Origin: an uncultured Acidobacteriota bacterium
GTDB lineage: Bacteria > Acidobacteriota > Vicinamibacteria > Fen-336
Length of the DNA: 42,578 nucleotides
NCBI GenBank assembly: GCA_902826455.1
Contig: CADEEV010000039.1
Span: forward strand, 1 to 42,578
Direction: 5' to 3'
Shown here: positions 17,137 to 25,711 of the stretch, piece by piece
How positions within the stretch are numbered: position 1 is the first letter of the stretch
Layout: every line of letters begins with the position of its first letter
Notes under the pieces: model-generated
Seen by the model: the letters and a program-made list of their open reading frames with translations, nothing else
The model's database searches: none
What the model was told of the DNA's origin: nothing
Position numbers and translations under genes: made by a program

Positions 17137-19538
17137 TGGCAAGCGCCAACCCCCGATCGACCCGCATCGCCGAGTTCCTGGGCCTCGTCGCCTTCGCCCT
17201 GTCCCTGATGCTGCTCATCAGCCTCGCGACCTACACGCCCCGCGACCCGGTGCCGTTCTTCAAGGCCGGCGCCGGCGGCCCGGCGGGCAACTTCATCGGC
17301 CCCGTGGGCGCGTTCCTCGCGGAGCTGCTGATCCCCCAGCTCTTCGGCATGGCGGCCCTGCTGATCCCGATGATCCTCGGGATCACGGGATGGAAGCTGT
17401 TCTGGTGCAAGCCCATCGAGGCGCCGTACACCAAGGCCACGGGTCTCACGCTGCTGCTCCTCTCGCTGTCGTCGCTGCTGTCCCTGACCTTCGGCCTCGT
17501 CACCCTCGAAGGCGAGAGCGTCCGCGCCGGCGGCGCCGTGGGCGAAGCCCTCGCCGCGCTGCTGACGTCGAGCTTCAACCGCACCGGCGCCTACATCGTC
17601 GTCGCGACGATCCTCTTCGTGTCCCTGATCCTCGCCACCCAGTTCTCCTTCGCGGCCTTCCTGGCGGCGGCCGGCGCCATCCTCGGCACGCGCCTGCAGG
17701 CGCTCCGCACCGCCTGGGCGCATCACCTCGAGACGCGACGCAAGGAGAAGATGCGCCGCGAGGTGATCCGCAAGCACGCCGCCCAGACCCAGAAGGACGG
17801 CGACGCCGCGCAGCCGAAGGTGCGCAAGAGGATCGTGGGCGAGGACGACATCCCCGACCTCGAGGATCTGCCGCTCGGCGCGCCCGTTGCCGGCGGGAGC
17901 GCCCCCGCGCCGAAGCAGCGGCCGCTGCCCTTCGCGGCCGCTCCGGCCGACGAGGACGAGGACCTGGACGAGGCGGACGACGACCTCGACGAGGCCGACG
18001 ACCCCGACACGCTGCCCGTGCCGCGCGCCATGAAGGTCGCGAAGAAGGCGGCCCCCGTGAAGCCGGCCGCGCCGGCGGTGCGCGGCAACTTCACGCTCCC
18101 CGCGAGCTCGATCCTCGACGAGATCAAGGCCGGCGACGGCGAGGCCCAGGAAGCGCTCTACGAGCGCGCCCGCGTGCTGCAGACGAAGTGCACCGAGTTC
18201 GGCGTCATGGGCCAGGTGAAGGACATCAACCCGGGCCCCGTGGTCACGACCTACGAGTTCAAGCCCGACGCCGGCGTCAAGTACTCGAAGATCGTGGGCC
18301 TCGCCGACGACCTGGCGCTGGGACTGCAGGCCGAGTCGATCCGCATCGACCGCATGAGCGGCCGCGGCACGGTCGGCATCGAGATCCCGAACGCCGTGCG
18401 CGAGACGATCTCCCTGCGCGAGATCGTCGAGTCCGAGGGCTTCCAGAAGGCGCCGTCGCGCCTCACCATGGCCCTCGGCAAGACGGCGGAGGGCGACACC
18501 TACATCACCGACCTCGCCCAGATGCCGCACCTGCTCATCGCCGGCGCCACGGGCCAGGGCAAGAGCGTCGGCCTCAACTGCATGATCGCGAGCCTGCTGT
18601 TCAAGTCGACGCCCGACGAGGTGCGCCTGATCCTGATCGACCCGAAGCGCCTCGAGCTCGGCGTCTACGAGGACATCCCGCACCTGCTCACGCCGGTCGT
18701 CACCGACCCGAAGATCGCCGCGAACGTCCTCAAGTGGGCCGTGGGCGAGATGGAGAAGCGGATCCGCAAGCTCGCCTCCGAGGGCGTGCGCAACATCGAC
18801 CAGTTCAACAACATCATCCGCGCCGAGAAGTCGTCCCAGGCGGTCGGGCCGGACGGCGAGGAGGTGCGGCCGCTCCACTACATCGTGATCATCATCGACG
18901 AGCTCGCCGACCTGATGATGGTGAGCTCCCGCGAGGTCGAGGAGTCGATCACCCGCCTCGCCCAGATGGCCCGCGCCGTGGGCATCCACCTGATCCTCGC
19001 GACGCAGCGTCCGTCGGTCGACGTGCTGACGGGCCTCATCAAGGCGAACTTCCCGTCGCGCATCTCGTTCAAGGTCTCGGCCCGCGTCGACAGCCGCACG
19101 ATCCTCGACGCCATCGGCGCCGAGCGGCTGCTCGGCAAGGGCGACATGCTGTTCCTGCCGCCGGGCTCCTCGCGCCTCACGCGCATCCACGGCGCCTACG
19201 TGAGCGAGAAGGAGATCGCGCGGCTCACCTCGTACCTGCGCAAGGTGGACAAGCCCATCTACGACGAGACCGTCGGCAAGGAGGAGCGCAAGGCCGAGAC
19301 CTCCGAGGTGGAGGACCGCGACGACCTGTTCGACGAGGCGGTCCGCTTCGTGGTGCAGAGCGGCCAGGCCTCCACGAGCATGCTGCAGCGGCGCTTCCGC
19401 ATCGGCTTCTCCCGGGCGGGCCGCCTCGTGGACATGATGGAGCGCGACGGCATCGTCGGCGCCGCCGACGGCAGCAAGGCCCGCGACATCCTGGTGCCTC
19501 CCGACTACTACGAAACGGTCGACACCTGGCAGAAGTGA
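17136..19538 (+). CDS. ftsK: DNA translocase FtsK/SpoIIIE
   Basis: This 800-residue septal DNA motor moves the chromosome terminus at division. Four predicted transmembrane helices lie in residues 12-182. A linker follows with an acidic stretch (about 271-291) in which LDEADD is repeated. The motor domain contains Walker [10 protein letters not shown] (470-478) and Walker B with Asp588-Glu589. The C-terminal winged-helix gamma domain (about 735-800, with [16 protein letters not shown]) should read orientation sequences. The linker is short compared with E. coli FtsK, as is usual outside enterobacteria. It is joined to its neighbours by a one-base overlap upstream and a four-base GTGA overlap downstream. 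Confidence 0.96.
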   Translation: MASANPRSTRIAEFLGLVAFALSLMLLISLATYTPRDPVPFFKAGAGGPAGNFIGPVGAFLAELLIPQLFGMAALLIPMILGITGWKLFWCKPIEAPYTKATGLTLLLLSLSSLLSLTFGLVTLEGESVRAGGAVGEALAALLTSSFNRTGAYIVVATILFVSLILATQFSFAAFLAAAGAILGTRLQALRTAWAHHLETRRKEKMRREVIRKHAAQTQKDGDAAQPKVRKRIVGEDDIPDLEDLPLGAPVAGGSAPAPKQRPLPFAAAPADEDEDLDEADDDLDEADDPDTLPVPRAMKVAKKAAPVKPAAPAVRGNFTLPASSILDEIKAGDGEAQEALYERARVLQTKCTEFGVMGQVKDINPGPVVTTYEFKPDAGVKYSKIVGLADDLALGLQAESIRIDRMSGRGTVGIEIPNAVRETISLREIVESEGFQKAPSRLTMALGKTAEGDTYITDLAQMPHLLIAGATGQGKSVGLNCMIASLLFKSTPDEVRLILIDPKRLELGVYEDIPHLLTPVVTDPKIAANVLKWAVGEMEKRIRKLASEGVRNIDQFNNIIRAEKSSQAVGPDGEEVRPLHYIVIIIDELADLMMVSSREVEESITRLAQMARAVGIHLILATQRPSVDVLTGLIKANFPSRISFKVSARVDSRTILDAIGAERLLGKGDMLFLPPGSSRLTRIHGAYVSEKEIARLTSYLRKVDKPIYDETVGKEERKAETSEVEDRDDLFDEAVRFVVQSGQASTSMLQRRFRIGFSRAGRLVDMMERDGIVGAADGSKARDILVPPDYYETVDTWQK

Positions 19539-21604
19539 AGGACCGCCTCGCGAGATCCCTGGGCCGCCTACTCCTGTTCGGCGCCCTCGGTGTCTGCGCA
19601 GGCGCGCCGTCGCTGTTCGCCGCCAGCGGCCGGCCCGACCGCACGATGTTCACCGACGCCAAGGCGGCCCACGGCCGCTTGAACGCGTCGAAGACGCTGC
19701 AGTCGAAGCGCGCCGAGTGGGACAAGATCGTGCTGCGCTACCGGACCCTCGTCTCCAGGTATCCCCAGAGTCCCTACTGCGACGACTCGCTGCTGGCCGT
19801 CGGCGACCTGTACCGCGACATGGCGGTGCGCTTCAAGACCCCGCGCTTCACCGACGACGCCGTCAAGTCCTACCGCATGCTGGTCGAGGAGTACCCGTCG
19901 AGCAGCCTGGGCGAGAAGGCGCTGTACTCGGCCTACGAGATCGCGGCCGCGAGCCGCGACCGCAAGCGCATCGAGGAGGCCGCGAAGCTCTACCTGGGGA
20001 CGTTCCCCGACGCCTCGCGCGCCGCCGCCGTGAAGGCCGCCCTCAAGAAGAGCGCCCCGGAGAAGGCCGCGGCCCTGCCTCCCCCGCCGCCGCGCGGCCT
20101 GGTACCCGTCTTCAACCTGCGCTCGTGGAGCGGCGACTCCTCGACGCGCGTGGTGGTCGACCTCGAGAAGGAAGTGACGCTGCGCCAGGACCGCGTCCAC
20201 AACCCCGAGCGCCTCTGGGTGGACCTCGTCGGCACGCGCCTGCAGCCGAATCTCACCAACCGCGTCTTTCCCGTCGGCGACGGCCTGCTCGAGCAGGTCC
20301 GCATCGGCCAGAACAAGGACAACGTGGTCCGCGTCGTCCTGGACTTCAAGGACGTCAAGGACCACCAGGTGTTCTTCCTCCAGGATCCGACGCGCCTCGT
20401 GATCGACGTGCGCGGCAACCCCTCGGCCGCGCCGAGGCCCGCCGTCACCGCCGATGCGAGCAGCACGCCGCCGGCGCCCGGGCCCGGCCCGGGCCCCCCC
20501 GGCAAGCCCCCGGTGATCTCCGAGATCGAGGACGTCGACTCCGCCGAGGGCATCGAGCGCGCGGTGGAGGAGCGCCTCGCGGCCGAGCAGCGCGCCGCGA
20601 GCCCGGCGCCGAGCCCCAGCCCGACGCCTGCGCCCACTCCCACGCCGCGCGCGACGCCGACGCCCCGCGCGTCTCCCTCGCCGTCCCCGACCCCGACGCC
20701 CACGGCGCTCCCCAGTCCCACCCCGACGCCGCCCCCGCCGACCCTGGTGGCGGGCAACCGGCCGCTGCCGACGCCGTCGCCCTCCCCCACGGCCGCGCCG
20801 CAGCTTCCCCAGACGAACCGCTCGGGCTCGTACAGCCTGGCCCGGCAGCTCGGGCTGAGCGCGCGCCGTATCGTGATCGACGCGGGCCACGGCGGCCACG
20901 ATCCCGGCAGCATCGGACGCAACGGCCTCCAGGAGAAGGATCTCGTCCTCGACGTCGCCCTGCGCCTCTCGCGCCTCGTGAAGTCCCAGCTCGGCGCCGA
21001 GGTCGTGATGACGCGCGACACCGACGTGTTCATCCCCCTCGAGGAGCGCACGGCCATCGCGAACGCCAAGGGCGCCGACCTGTTCCTCTCGGTCCACGCC
21101 AACAGCAGCCGCAGCCCGAAGGCCCGCGGCATCGAGACCTACTTCCTGAACTTCGCGGTCGATCCCCACGCGGAGGAGGTGGCGGCCCGCGAGAACGCGA
21201 TCTCGGCGGCGACCATGAAGGACCTGCAGGGCCTGGTGAAGGCGATCACGCTCAACAGCAAGATCGACGAGAGCCGCGACTTCGCGAGCTCGATCCAGGA
21301 GTCGATGATCGAGCACCTGCGGCCGGGCTACCCGGACATGCAGAATCGCGGCGTGCGCACGGCGCCGTTCTACGTGCTGATCGGCGCCAACATGCCGAGC
21401 ATCCTCGCGGAGATCGCCTTCGTCTCGAACCCCGAGGAGGAGAAGCTGCTGAAGTCGCAGGACCGGCGGCAGCAGATCGCCCAGAGCCTCTTCGAGGGCG
21501 TGCGCAAGTACCTCGAGGGCCTGAACCGCGGCACCTCGCGGCAGTTGACCCGGAACCAGCCTCCCCCTACAGTCGTGAGGAAGGGGACGAAGAGGAAGCC
21601 TTGA
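19535..21604 (+). CDS. amiC: N-acetylmuramoyl-L-alanine amidase with AMIN domain
   Basis: This periplasmic zinc amidase cleaves the amide bond between MurNAc and the peptide stem, normally to split daughter cells. From GTG 19535 the protein is 689 residues with a signal peptide (hydrophobic 11-30, cut near Ala-Ala). Residues 40-175 are helical TPR-like repeats; an AMIN domain (about 190-295) follows. A Pro/Thr/Ser-rich linker (296-430) leads to the Amidase_3 catalytic domain (445-665). Zinc ligands are His452 (AGHGGHDPG), Glu467 (LQEKDL) and His521 (SVHANS); catalytic Glu626 is in LAEIAF. The overlap with ftsK fits a joint role in division. The symbol is by domain architecture. Confidence 0.93.
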   Translation: MKDRLARSLGRLLLFGALGVCAGAPSLFAASGRPDRTMFTDAKAAHGRLNASKTLQSKRAEWDKIVLRYRTLVSRYPQSPYCDDSLLAVGDLYRDMAVRFKTPRFTDDAVKSYRMLVEEYPSSSLGEKALYSAYEIAAASRDRKRIEEAAKLYLGTFPDASRAAAVKAALKKSAPEKAAALPPPPPRGLVPVFNLRSWSGDSSTRVVVDLEKEVTLRQDRVHNPERLWVDLVGTRLQPNLTNRVFPVGDGLLEQVRIGQNKDNVVRVVLDFKDVKDHQVFFLQDPTRLVIDVRGNPSAAPRPAVTADASSTPPAPGPGPGPPGKPPVISEIEDVDSAEGIERAVEERLAAEQRAASPAPSPSPTPAPTPTPRATPTPRASPSPSPTPTPTALPSPTPTPPPPTLVAGNRPLPTPSPSPTAAPQLPQTNRSGSYSLARQLGLSARRIVIDAGHGGHDPGSIGRNGLQEKDLVLDVALRLSRLVKSQLGAEVVMTRDTDVFIPLEERTAIANAKGADLFLSVHANSSRSPKARGIETYFLNFAVDPHAEEVAARENAISAATMKDLQGLVKAITLNSKIDESRDFASSIQESMIEHLRPGYPDMQNRGVRTAPFYVLIGANMPSILAEIAFVSNPEEEKLLKSQDRRQQIAQSLFEGVRKYLEGLNRGTSRQLTRNQPPPTVVRKGTKRKP
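20600..20800 (+). repeat. Low-complexity Pro/Ser/Thr-coding stretch in the amidase linker
   Basis: C-rich DNA encodes many near-copies of the units PSPTP and PTPTP (residues about 356-422 of the amidase). This is a flexible spacer between the AMIN and catalytic domains, probably long enough to cross part of the peptidoglycan. Such tracts are prone to slippage, but the reading frame is intact here. Confidence 0.85.
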
Positions 21605-21828
21605 TCCGCGCGGTCACCGAAACCATCACCTGGGTGAAGGTCGAGAAGCCGGTCTTCGACCTGGCCGGGGTGCTGCTCTCGTCCCTCGGCTTCGCCGCGA
21701 TCTGCGCCGGGATCGCGATCTGCTTCGGCTCCGTGCTGGGCGCCGTCTTCATCGCTCGGGCGCTGCGCCGGGAGCGCCGCGGCGAGGACATTCCCCTCGG
21801 CCTCGACCTGGGCGCCCGCTCCAACTAA
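21601..21828 (+). CDS. Small single-helix membrane protein after the amidase
   Basis: This 75-residue protein starts at TTG 21601, whose TTGA overlaps the amidase stop by four bases. GAGGAAG just upstream serves as Shine-Dalgarno. One long hydrophobic segment (about residues 20-52, possibly two short helices) is followed by a charged tail ([11 protein letters not shown]). It has no recognised family; a membrane partner of the amidase or FtsK is possible from position only. Its TAA stop lies inside the first palindrome before phaR. Confidence 0.65.
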   Translation: MIRAVTETITWVKVEKPVFDLAGVLLSSLGFAAICAGIAICFGSVLGAVFIARALRRERRGEDIPLGLDLGARSN

Positions 21829-21847
21829 CGCACCGCGTTATTTTTTA
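21826..21847 (+). terminator. Palindrome followed by T-run: terminator of the ftsK-amidase operon and/or upstream operator
   Basis: TAACGC-acc-GCGTTA (21826-21840) forms a 6-bp stem with a 3-base loop. It is followed by six or seven T residues (21838-21846 region), the layout of an intrinsic terminator, and overlaps the stop codon of the preceding gene. The same half-sites recur 32 bp downstream inside the phaR promoter, so the element is just as likely the distal half of a two-site operator. Confidence 0.5.
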
Positions 21848-21876
21848 TTGACTCGGATAACGCATCGCGTTATCTT
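21848..21876 (+). promoter_or_regulatory. phaR promoter
   Basis: TTGACT (21848-21853) and TATCTT (21871-21876) are separated by 17 bases. The -35 matches consensus at five of six bases and the -10 at four. The start codon GTG begins seven bases after the -10, so the transcript should be leaderless. The spacer holds a palindrome. Confidence 0.5.
21857..21873. promoter_or_regulatory. Palindromic operator in the phaR promoter spacer
   Basis: ATAACGC-atc-GCGTTAT is a perfect 7-bp inverted repeat with a 3-base centre, lying between the -35 and -10. A related palindrome at 21826-21840 is centred 32 bp upstream, about three helical turns, so two dimers could bind the same DNA face. PhaR itself is the simplest candidate ligand (autoregulation), but a TetR-type or other repressor is not excluded. 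Confidence 0.6.
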
Positions 21877-21882
21877 GGGCTG

Positions 21883-22479
21883 GTGACGAAGGACGCCCCG
21901 GGCACCATCAAGCGCTACGCCAATCGGAAGCTGTATGACCCGGCCGGCCGGCGTCACGTCACCCTCGAGGACCTCGCGGTCCGCGTGGGCAAGGGCGAGG
22001 AGATCGTCGTCCAGGACCAGTCGAGCGGCGAGGACATCACGAATTTGGTGCTGGCGCAGGTGGTCCTCGAGACCGTCAAGGACCGGACCGCCAGCATTCC
22101 CCGGCAGGTCCTGACGCGCCTTGTCCGCTTCACCGCCAGCCCGACGCCGTCGGCGCCCGCGCCGACGATCGCCGTGAGGGCGCGCGAGGAGGCCGAGCGC
22201 ATCGTGGCGGGCCTGCTGAGCCGGCAGAAGCTGTCCCTCGAGGACGCCCTCGGCCTGCGCCTCGAGATCGCCCGCACGCTGCAGGGAGTCGTGGCCGAGG
22301 CCCAGCGCGGCCTGGAGCAGGCGCTCCAGGGGCTCGTCGAACGCACCGAGAAGGAAGCCGGCCTGAACCCGTCCCTGGCGACGCTCAAAGAACGGTTGTT
22401 GACCCTCGAAACCTACCTGGCCGCGCCCGGCGCATCGCCGGCCGCGCGACCGAAGACGAAGAAGAAAAGGAGCCGCTGA
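21883..22479 (+). CDS. phaR: PhaR-type polyhydroxyalkanoate synthesis regulator
   Basis: This 198-residue protein starts at GTG 21883. The N-terminal region (about 8-72) is the PHA/PHB accumulation regulator DNA-binding domain, with signatures IKRYANRKLYDP, RHVTLEDLAVRV and GEDITNLVL. Characterised PhaR proteins repress phasin genes and bind both DNA and PHA granules. The rest (about 95-180) is helical, and the tail is Lys/Arg-rich (KTKKKRSR). It overlaps the phasin-like gene by one base, just where a PhaR target would be expected. No PHA synthase (phaC) is in the window, so whether it senses PHA or another inclusion is open. Confidence 0.88.
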   Translation: MTKDAPGTIKRYANRKLYDPAGRRHVTLEDLAVRVGKGEEIVVQDQSSGEDITNLVLAQVVLETVKDRTASIPRQVLTRLVRFTASPTPSAPAPTIAVRAREEAERIVAGLLSRQKLSLEDALGLRLEIARTLQGVVAEAQRGLEQALQGLVERTEKEAGLNPSLATLKERLLTLETYLAAPGASPAARPKTKKKRSR

Positions 22480-22913
22480 TGGCGAGCAAGAAGAAGGCGA
22501 AGAAGGGCCGTACCCAGCCCGCGACCCGCAACGCGGCCGAGGTCGCGCGGGACGCGTGGCAGCAGGCGGTCGCCGCCGTGGTCGACGCCGAGAAGCAGGC
22601 CGAGGCCCAGGTCCGGCAGCTTCTCAAGAAGAACACGATCCACGGCACGGAAGCGGCCCGGGTGCTCGCCGACCTCAAGAAGCGCTTCGCTCGCGAGCGC
22701 AAGCGGGCGGGCAAGGCCCTGGACGCCCAGCTGAAGACCGTGCAGGCGCGCGTCCAGAAGGAAGGCAGCGCCGCCGGCAAGCGCGCCTCCCAGCTGGTGC
22801 AGCAGGCCCTGGCCTCCCTCAACATCCCGAGCCGCCGCGAGATCGCGAACCTCACCCGCACGGTCGAGGCTCTCTCCCGCAAGATCGACTCGCTGCAGCG
22901 CCGCCGGAAGTAG
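22479..22913 (+). CDS. Phasin-like granule-associated protein
   Basis: This 144-residue, strongly basic, mostly helical protein has Lys-rich ends (MASKKKAKKG; LQRRRK). The C-terminal block NIPSRREIANLTRTVEAL (about 114-131) resembles the phasin motif in which a Pro-Ser/Thr-Arg turn is followed by a heptad helix. It starts at ATG 22479, overlapping the phaR stop by one base, with AAAAGGAG as Shine-Dalgarno. It likely coats storage granules and may tether them to DNA through its basic ends, as proposed for PhaF/PhaM-type proteins. A shorter relative is encoded at 25406-25711. The assignment rests on motif, composition and the phaR neighbour. Confidence 0.75.
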   Translation: MASKKKAKKGRTQPATRNAAEVARDAWQQAVAAVVDAEKQAEAQVRQLLKKNTIHGTEAARVLADLKKRFARERKRAGKALDAQLKTVQARVQKEGSAAGKRASQLVQQALASLNIPSRREIANLTRTVEALSRKIDSLQRRRK

Positions 22914-22922
22914 GCCGTTCCC

Positions 22923-23390
22923 CTAGCGCGCCGCCAGGTCGCTGCTCCAGGTGTCGACCGCGATGCGCCAGCGCGCGTCCTTGCCGCGCCGCAGCACGAG
23001 CAGGTACTTGCCATCGTCGCGGTTGGGCGAGCCCTGGGCCGGCGCCAGCTCGAAGGCGTACTGCCCGGCGTCGTAGCCCAGGTCGCCGTCGGCGCCCGCC
23101 GTTCCCGAGCGCACCTGGAGCGTGACCTTGCCGGCCTTCAGCAGGTTCTCGAAATACGCGACCGCCGCGGCCCGGCCTCGCGTCGGGGGCGCGTTGGGCG
23201 GCATCAGCAGCGCGTCCTCCGTGTAGAGGTCGCCGAGCTTCGAGGCGTCGCCGGCGCTGAGGGCGTCGGCGAACGCCTGGTTCACGAGCTTCAAGGCGGC
23301 GAGGTCCTGGGCGGAAGCGGGCGCGGCGCTCGCGTCCCGGGCGAGAGCGAGGGCGAGGCTTGCGGCAACGGCGATCCATGCAGTCTTCAT
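22923..23390 (-). CDS. Secreted SnoaL/DUF4440-like protein
   Basis: This 155-residue protein has a signal peptide (residues 1-22, MKTAWIAVAASLALALARDASA). The mature part is a cone-shaped NTF2-like fold: the start LVNQAFADALSAGDASKLGDLY, then YTEDALLMPP and the closing strand WRIAVDTWSSD match DUF4440/SnoaL-like proteins. Such proteins bind small hydrophobic ligands or act as isomerase-like enzymes; no catalytic residue can be assigned. AAGGAC precedes the start. It converges with the phasin-like gene, nine bases apart, and lies 21 bases after the acyltransferase in the same direction. Confidence 0.82.
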   Translation of the reverse strand: MKTAWIAVAASLALALARDASAAPASAQDLAALKLVNQAFADALSAGDASKLGDLYTEDALLMPPNAPPTRGRAAAVAYFENLLKAGKVTLQVRSGTAGADGDLGYDAGQYAFELAPAQGSPNRDDGKYLLVLRRGKDARWRIAVDTWSSDLAAR

Positions 23391-23411
23391 CGGTGTCCTT
23401 AGAGAGAGGCG

Positions 23412-24425
23412 TCAGCCGAACCAGATCGAGCGACGGCGGGCCAGGCGGCCGTCGATCATGCGCTGGACGGTGGCGCGCACCTGTTCCGAGAGTCGATTGA
23501 CGAGGATGGGATCCTCGGCCGCCTCGGCACCGTAGCCGTCGGTCGCGACCGGGTCCGCGAAGTCGAGGCTCCACTTCGTCGGCAACGGCACGAGGCCCAG
23601 AGGGCCGAGCAGCGGGAACGTCGGCGTGATGGGAAAGTACGGCAGGCCGAGGGGACGGCCGAGCCAGTCGGCCTTTGCCACGACCGGGTGGATCTCCTCG
23701 CCGCCCACGACCGCGCACGGCACGATGGGGGCGCCGGTGCGCAGCGCGAGACGCACGAAGCCGCCGCGCCCGAAGCGCGCGAGCCGGTACCGGTCCTTGA
23801 AACGCTTGCCGACGCCCTTGACCCCCTCGGGGAACACGCCCACGAGCTCCCCCGAGCGCAGCAGCCGCTCGCCGTTCTCGGGGTTGGCGCGCACGGCGCC
23901 GCTCTTGCTGAGCCACGGCGCGAGGAACGGCAGCAGCGCGAACATGTCGAGGGCGAGCATCCGGCACTCGCGACGCGCCGGGTGCTCGTGGCGCACGGCC
24001 ACGTTGATCATCAGGCCGTCGTAGGGCAGGACGCCGGAGTGGTTCGCGACGATCAGCCCGGCCCCCGTCGCCGGCACGTTCTCGACGCCGGTGGCCTCGA
24101 CGCGCCACCACACGGTATAGAGGAACTCGAAGAACGGGCGCACCGTCTCGGTGAACTTGCGGTCGAAGCCGAACTCGTCGACCTCCTCGGAGTGCCACGA
24201 GAAGTACGCGGCCGACAGGGCGCGCGCGAGGCTGTCCCAGCGCACGCCGGCCAGGCCTTCCTGGAGAAGGCGGGCCACCGCGACCGGCAGCCCCTCGCGA
24301 GCCGTCTCCCGGCCCGCGGCCTCCGCGCGCCGCAGCGCGTCCTCGAGAGCCCGCACCCGGTCGCGCAGGGCGTCGGCCTCCGACGTGGGGCGCCGCATGG
24401 GAAGCACCTTCGCCACCGGGCTCAC
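23412..24425 (-). CDS. Lysophospholipid acyltransferase-like protein (LPLAT family)
   Basis: The 337-residue reading starts at GTG 24425, whose GTGA overlaps the stop of the SDR gene; ATG 24398 is an alternative with AAGGTG upstream (328 residues). The core has the acyltransferase block NHSGVLPYD (the His-Asp catalytic pair) and GVFPEGVKG (the acceptor-phosphate motif), followed by RLALRTGAPIVPCAVVGGEE, as in 1-acylglycerol-phosphate acyltransferases and related enzymes. The N-terminal 60 residues are a charged coiled-coil-like helix. The likely reaction is transfer of an acyl chain from acyl-CoA or acyl-ACP to a lysolipid or alcohol. The linked reductase and SDR genes point to membrane or neutral lipid synthesis. 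Confidence 0.85.
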   Translation of the reverse strand: MSPVAKVLPMRRPTSEADALRDRVRALEDALRRAEAAGRETAREGLPVAVARLLQEGLAGVRWDSLARALSAAYFSWHSEEVDEFGFDRKFTETVRPFFEFLYTVWWRVEATGVENVPATGAGLIVANHSGVLPYDGLMINVAVRHEHPARRECRMLALDMFALLPFLAPWLSKSGAVRANPENGERLLRSGELVGVFPEGVKGVGKRFKDRYRLARFGRGGFVRLALRTGAPIVPCAVVGGEEIHPVVAKADWLGRPLGLPYFPITPTFPLLGPLGLVPLPTKWSLDFADPVATDGYGAEAAEDPILVNRLSEQVRATVQRMIDGRLARRRSIWFG

Positions 24426-25402
24426 GCGCGGGCCTCGGCCACGGCCGCGACGCCCTCCGGGTGCCGGTACCTGAGATAGGCGAGAAGCGCGTCGCGGCTG
24501 CTGTAGCGCGCCGTGAACCCGAGCTCGCGCCGGGCCTTCTCGCCGTCCGCGACGCACGGGTAGCGTGCGTAGTCGAGGAACGCGCCCGGCGCTTCGACGA
24601 GGCCGGCGGCCCACAGCGCGTCGGAGGCGGCGTAGGCGATCGGATGCGGGATCGGCACCGGCACCTTCTCCGCCAGGTGCAGTGCGGCCACGAGCGGGAT
24701 GGACGCCCGCGGCACGACGTTGAACGCCCCGGCGCGCGGTCGCGCCAGCGCCGCTTCGAAAGCGTCGAGGGCGTCGTCCGGGTGCAGGAGCTGCACCAGC
24801 GGGTCGAACCCGAGCAGCGTCGGCACGACGCGCTTGTCGAAGAGCCGTGTGTAGAAGGTGCGGACGCCCGGGCCGAAGAGCGGTGCGACGCGCAGGATCG
24901 TGACCACGAGATCCGGATAGCGGCGGGCGAAGGCGCTCGCGTGCTGCTCGGCCTCGAGCTTGTCGCGTACCCAGGCGAGGCGCGCCCCGGCCTCGAGGGG
25001 ACGGTCCTCGGTGAGGAAGCTCGGGTTCTGGCCGCGCGCTCCGTACACCGCGGTGAAGGAGCGCATCACCACGTGCTCGACGCCCGCGGCCGCGGCGGCG
25101 GCCATGACCGCCAGCGTCCCGATCGACTCGAGCTCGTGGGAGTGGCTGCGGTCGCGCCGGGGCGTCGTGAAGAACGCGGCGTGGACGAGGGTCGTGACCG
25201 ACTCCTCCTTCAGGATCTTCAACAGCCGCTCGTCGGCCGCCGGCTCCGTGAGATCGAGCTCCCGGTGCCTCACGTCCAGGGTCGCCGGCGGCGCCGCGAT
25301 GTCGAGGGCCAGCACGGCGTCCCCGCCCCGCGCCTCGACCGCCCGCCGCAGCAGCCGCGAGCCGAGAAGCGACGACGTGCCCGTGATGGCGAGGCGCGAC
25401 AC
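24422..25402 (-). CDS. NAD-dependent epimerase/dehydratase-like extended SDR with Tyr-to-Trp change
   Basis: This 326-residue protein has a Rossmann N-terminus, ITGTSSLLGSRL (glycine motif 8-14). MRSFTAVYG occupies the usual active-site serine region. The catalytic YxxxK is present only as WVRDK (Trp144 to Lys148), so the general-acid tyrosine appears to be replaced. The codon reads TGG without ambiguity. The protein may therefore bind a nucleotide or sugar-like ligand without classical dehydrogenase chemistry, or use a shifted residue. It sits four bases before the second phasin-like gene stop and overlaps the acyltransferase start, so it belongs to the same operon. Substrate is unknown. Confidence 0.83.
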   Translation of the reverse strand: MSRLAITGTSSLLGSRLLRRAVEARGGDAVLALDIAAPPATLDVRHRELDLTEPAADERLLKILKEESVTTLVHAAFFTTPRRDRSHSHELESIGTLAVMAAAAAAGVEHVVMRSFTAVYGARGQNPSFLTEDRPLEAGARLAWVRDKLEAEQHASAFARRYPDLVVTILRVAPLFGPGVRTFYTRLFDKRVVPTLLGFDPLVQLLHPDDALDAFEAALARPRAGAFNVVPRASIPLVAALHLAEKVPVPIPHPIAYAASDALWAAGLVEAPGAFLDYARYPCVADGEKARRELGFTARYSSRDALLAYLRYRHPEGVAAVAEARA

Positions 25403-25405
25403 GCG

Positions 25406-25711
25406 TCAGGCCTTCTTCCGGGCCTTCTTGGCCGACTTCTTCGCGGCCGCCTTCATCTTCGCCTTGGCCTCCGACAGCTCGGCCTCGAGGGCTTCGATGC
25501 GGCGCACCGCTTTCTTGAACTCGGTGCGCGTCGGGACGTTCATCGCCTTCAAGGCGCGTCCCGCGGCCTCGTCGAGCTTCTCCTTGCCCTTCCACGCCGA
25601 CTGCACCGCGCTCATGAAGCGAGGGTTCGCCATGAGCTCGCTCGAGACCTGCTGGAACACCTCCTCGCCTCGGGCCTTCAGCCTCTCGAACATCGACTCT
25701 TCCTCGCTCAT
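25406..25711 (-). CDS. Second phasin-like small basic protein
   Basis: This 101-residue protein has an acidic start (MSEEESMFERLKARGEE), a helical middle, the block NVPTRTEFKKAVRRIEAL and a Lys/Ala-rich histone-like tail (AKKSAKKARKKA). The central block echoes NIPSRREIANLTRTVEAL of the phasin-like protein at 22479-22913, suggesting a shared family. The ATG at 25711 overlaps the stop of the acyl-CoA reductase-like gene (ATGA). A longer in-frame reading exists upstream but lies inside that gene. Proposed role: a granule or lipid-surface protein that may also touch DNA. This is inference from motif and composition. Confidence 0.68.
   Translation of the reverse strand: MSEEESMFERLKARGEEVFQQVSSELMANPRFMSAVQSAWKGKEKLDEAAGRALKAMNVPTRTEFKKAVRRIEALEAELSEAKAKMKAAAKKSAKKARKKA

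Noticed and set aside
20600-20800. Possible CRISPR or tandem-repeat array
   Set aside because: Units are short, imperfect, in frame and code for a Pro/Thr/Ser linker inside the amidase; there are no unique spacers.
21846-21882. Shine-Dalgarno for phaR in GGGCTG
   Set aside because: The purine run is too short and poorly placed before the GTG; the leaderless reading explains the region better.
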